Shown: piece after piece, positions 5,028-6,224 of the stretch
How positions within the stretch are numbered: the first letter of the stretch is position 1
Layout: every line of letters begins with the position of its first letter
NCBI GenBank assembly: GCA_937873255.1
Contig: CALMVM010000073.1
Coordinates: 1 to 6,224, forward strand
From: an uncultured Verrucomicrobiota bacterium
GTDB lineage: Bacteria; Verrucomicrobiota; Verrucomicrobiia; Chthoniobacterales; SZAS-18
Reading direction: 5' to 3'
DNA length: 6,224 nt
Position numbers and translations under genes: made by a program
The notes under the pieces: model-generated
Seen by the model: only the letters and a program-made list of their open reading frames with translations
Database searches by the model: none
Told to the model about the DNA's origin: nothing

Positions 5028-6224
5028 AACACCAACAACCCGGCACTCCGCCCGGTCCGCGAAACCGGGGCAAGATCATACCGGGCAGCCTCGGTAGGTT
5101 TGTTCCAAGCAATGTAGAGGTCATGCAGGCGTTGCCTCGCTTGGATGGTCAGGGGGTTTTGCGAGCCAAGGCGTTTTTTTAGATCGTCGTGGCCAGTCAA
5201 CAACAGCGGTTCGGCCTCGGCATAACGCTTTTGCGTCAGTAGACACTCGCCCAAGGCGGTCTCGATGTTGCCGACGGTGTGGACGAAGTTTGTCCGGTCC
5301 ACCTTCGCGCCGTGCTCATAGGCCGCACGCAGCAGTGGTTCGCCTTCGACGGCGCGGTTCTCTCGGGTCAAGCACAGACCAAGGACGGCTTGGGATTGAA
5401 CAACACTGACGGCATCCGGTGGGTAGAATGTCTCGAACAGACGGAGTGCGGTTTGCAGATGGAGGATGTTGGCCCGGTAATCGCCGCGCGAGAAGTCCAG
5501 CAGGCCGTGAGCAAAATTGGCAGCGGCAAACTGGATGCTGTTTTCGCCGACAAGCCGTTGGATGTCGGCATCCAGACGTTTTAGCACGACTTCCATTTCA
5601 GCGAAGTTCCCCTGATACAGCAGGCAAAGACAAAGGTTGAATTGTGGGGCCAGTGTGGCCACGTCGCCCGGCATGATCTGGTCTTGGATCGAGAGGACTT
5701 GGCGGTAGATTTGCTCCCCCCCGGCGTAGTCCTGCCTGGCCGTTTTGACCGTGCCAGACTGCATGAGCACGTTCAGATATTTCGGATCACGCTCTCCCCA
5801 GACAACACGCGCGAAGCCGAGGGCTTCGGACATCATGGTTTCGGCCTCGACGGCGCGACCCGGCTGCGAGTAGAGCGTGTAGCCCAAAAAAGCCAAGGTT
5901 TCCGCCAGGGCGGCACGGTCTGGCTGGACTTGCGCACGGTAGATGGAGAGGGCGTGCCGCAACAACGATTCCGCCTCGGCAACCTGCTGGCGGTTGGACA
6001 AGACTTTGCCCAGGATAAGTTCGACTCCCGCCGTGATCGTCGCTTCGTTTCCGTGCAAGCGTCGGGCGAGGACGAGGGCGGCGCGGGCTTGCTGCTCCGC
6101 AGGCTCGTACAGTCCCAAATTACGGTAGGTCCGGCCCAAGGTCAGATGCGCTTGTAGTAGAAAGTTTGGGTGGTTCGCGAGATCGCGGTCAAGTTTTTTG
6201 GCGGCAGCGTCGATCACCTGGACC
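5024..6224 (-). CDS. TPR-repeat protein C-terminal region, 3' end replaced by IS3 sequence
   Basis: On the minus strand this frame is open to the window edge, so the start lies outside; the GTG at 6217 is internal. Numbered from that GTG, about eight tetratricopeptide-like helical pairs follow one another, for example LGRTYRNLGLYEPAEQQARA, LGYTLYSQPGRAVEAETMMS and ALGECLLTQKRYAEAEPLLL. Such TPR_12-type arrays mediate protein contacts. This style, with DLANHPNFLLQAHLTLGRTY at the front and LHDLYIAWNKPTEAARY at the end, is typical of the C-terminal half of large Ser/Thr kinases in Planctomycetes, Verrucomicrobia and Acidobacteria. No kinase domain is in the window, so that identity is inference. 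The IS3 border falls in the codon for Tyr380. The last 17 residues, DLAPVSRTGRSAGLLVF, and the TAG stop are encoded by the IS right end. The natural C-terminus is therefore lost, probably by only a few residues, so function may survive. Confidence 0.85.
   Translation of the reverse strand, partial: VQVIDAAAKKLDRDLANHPNFLLQAHLTLGRTYRNLGLYEPAEQQARAALVLARRLHGNEATITAGVELILGKVLSNRQQVAEAESLLRHALSIYRAQVQPDRAALAETLAFLGYTLYSQPGRAVEAETMMSEALGFARVVWGERDPKYLNVLMQSGTVKTARQDYAGGEQIYRQVLSIQDQIMPGDVATLAPQFNLCLCLLYQGNFAEMEVVLKRLDADIQRLVGENSIQFAAANFAHGLLDFSRGDYRANILHLQTALRLFETFYPPDAVSVVQSQAVLGLCLTRENRAVEGEPLLRAAYEHGAKVDRTNFVHTVGNIETALGECLLTQKRYAEAEPLLLTGHDDLKKRLGSQNPLTIQARQRLHDLYIAWNKPTEAARYDLAPVSRTGRSAGLLVF
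5054..5078 (-). repeat. IS3 right terminal inverted repeat
   Basis: Reverse complement of the left repeat with 23 of 25 bases matching; it ends in GGGGCAAGATCA on the plus strand. It lies inside the open frame of the TPR gene on the minus strand, where it is translated as DLAPVSRT. Confidence 0.92.

Larger units (their letters stand above)
3792..5078 (+). mobile_element. IS3-family insertion sequence, 1287 bp, both ends present
   Basis: The element is bounded by 25-bp terminal inverted repeats that begin TG at the left and end CA at the right, as usual in the IS3 family. Its 1287 bp is in the normal size range. It contains orfA and orfB in the usual order with an A7 slippery run between them. 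The bases flanking the ends are GGTGG on the left and TACCG on the right. No 3-5 bp target duplication can be seen, so the present flanks may result from an adjacent deletion or from recombination between copies. On the left lies an IS5-type remnant; on the right the element cuts the 3' end of a TPR-protein gene. An apparent one-base loss in orfA (near 4149-4151) suggests that this copy cannot make the normal OrfAB transposase by -1 frameshifting. Confidence 0.9.

Noticed and set aside
5642..6157. Plus-strand open frame of 171 codons, and a similar one at 5279-5584
   Set aside because: Both are antisense to the TPR array, which has clear repeat periodicity. Neither shows motifs or a ribosome site.

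Overview
The window is GC-rich bacterial DNA from an accessory-type region. A large outer-membrane porin of the alginate-export family points to a Gram-negative host. The TPR protein, which resembles the TPR tails of Ser/Thr kinases of Planctomycetes, Verrucomicrobia and Acidobacteria, and the near absence of Shine-Dalgarno sequences make a PVC-type or acidobacterial host plausible. This taxonomic guess is inference and weak.

Left part (1-3479, all + strand): the 3' part of an alginate_exp-type porin gene is followed after 28 bases by three tightly coupled genes. These are a two-domain VOC ring-cleaving dioxygenase (MhqO/PcpA-like), an alpha/beta hydrolase (MhqD-like, overlapping it by ATGA), and a small multi-pass membrane protein gene whose ATG overlaps the hydrolase stop (TGATG). 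The first two form a recognisable (hydro)quinone or aromatic-ring handling pair. The third gene is broken: one extra A in an A7 run shifts the frame, and an in-frame TAG follows about 57 codons further on.

Middle (3480-5078): a short AT-rich gap leads to the 3' remnant of an IS5-type transposase on the - strand, then a full-length IS3-family element of 1287 bp. The IS3 element is bounded by 25-bp inverted repeats with 23 matches. It carries orfA (HTH plus coiled coil) and orfB (DDE integrase, D134-D194-E230 in a D-35-E arrangement). The A7 slippery site is present, but orfA seems to have lost one T just after it. As a result a -1 shift no longer enters orfB and orfA runs past its normal end. 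No target-site duplication is visible.

Right part (5024-6224, - strand): the C-terminal part of a TPR-repeat protein that starts outside the window. Its natural 3' end has been cut by the IS3 element, and its last 17 codons plus stop are read from the IS end.

I see no CRISPR array, RNA gene or defence system, and no evidence of a wholly new system. The points of interest are the decayed third gene of the dioxygenase cluster, the IS-generated C-terminus, and the frame lesion in the IS3 element.
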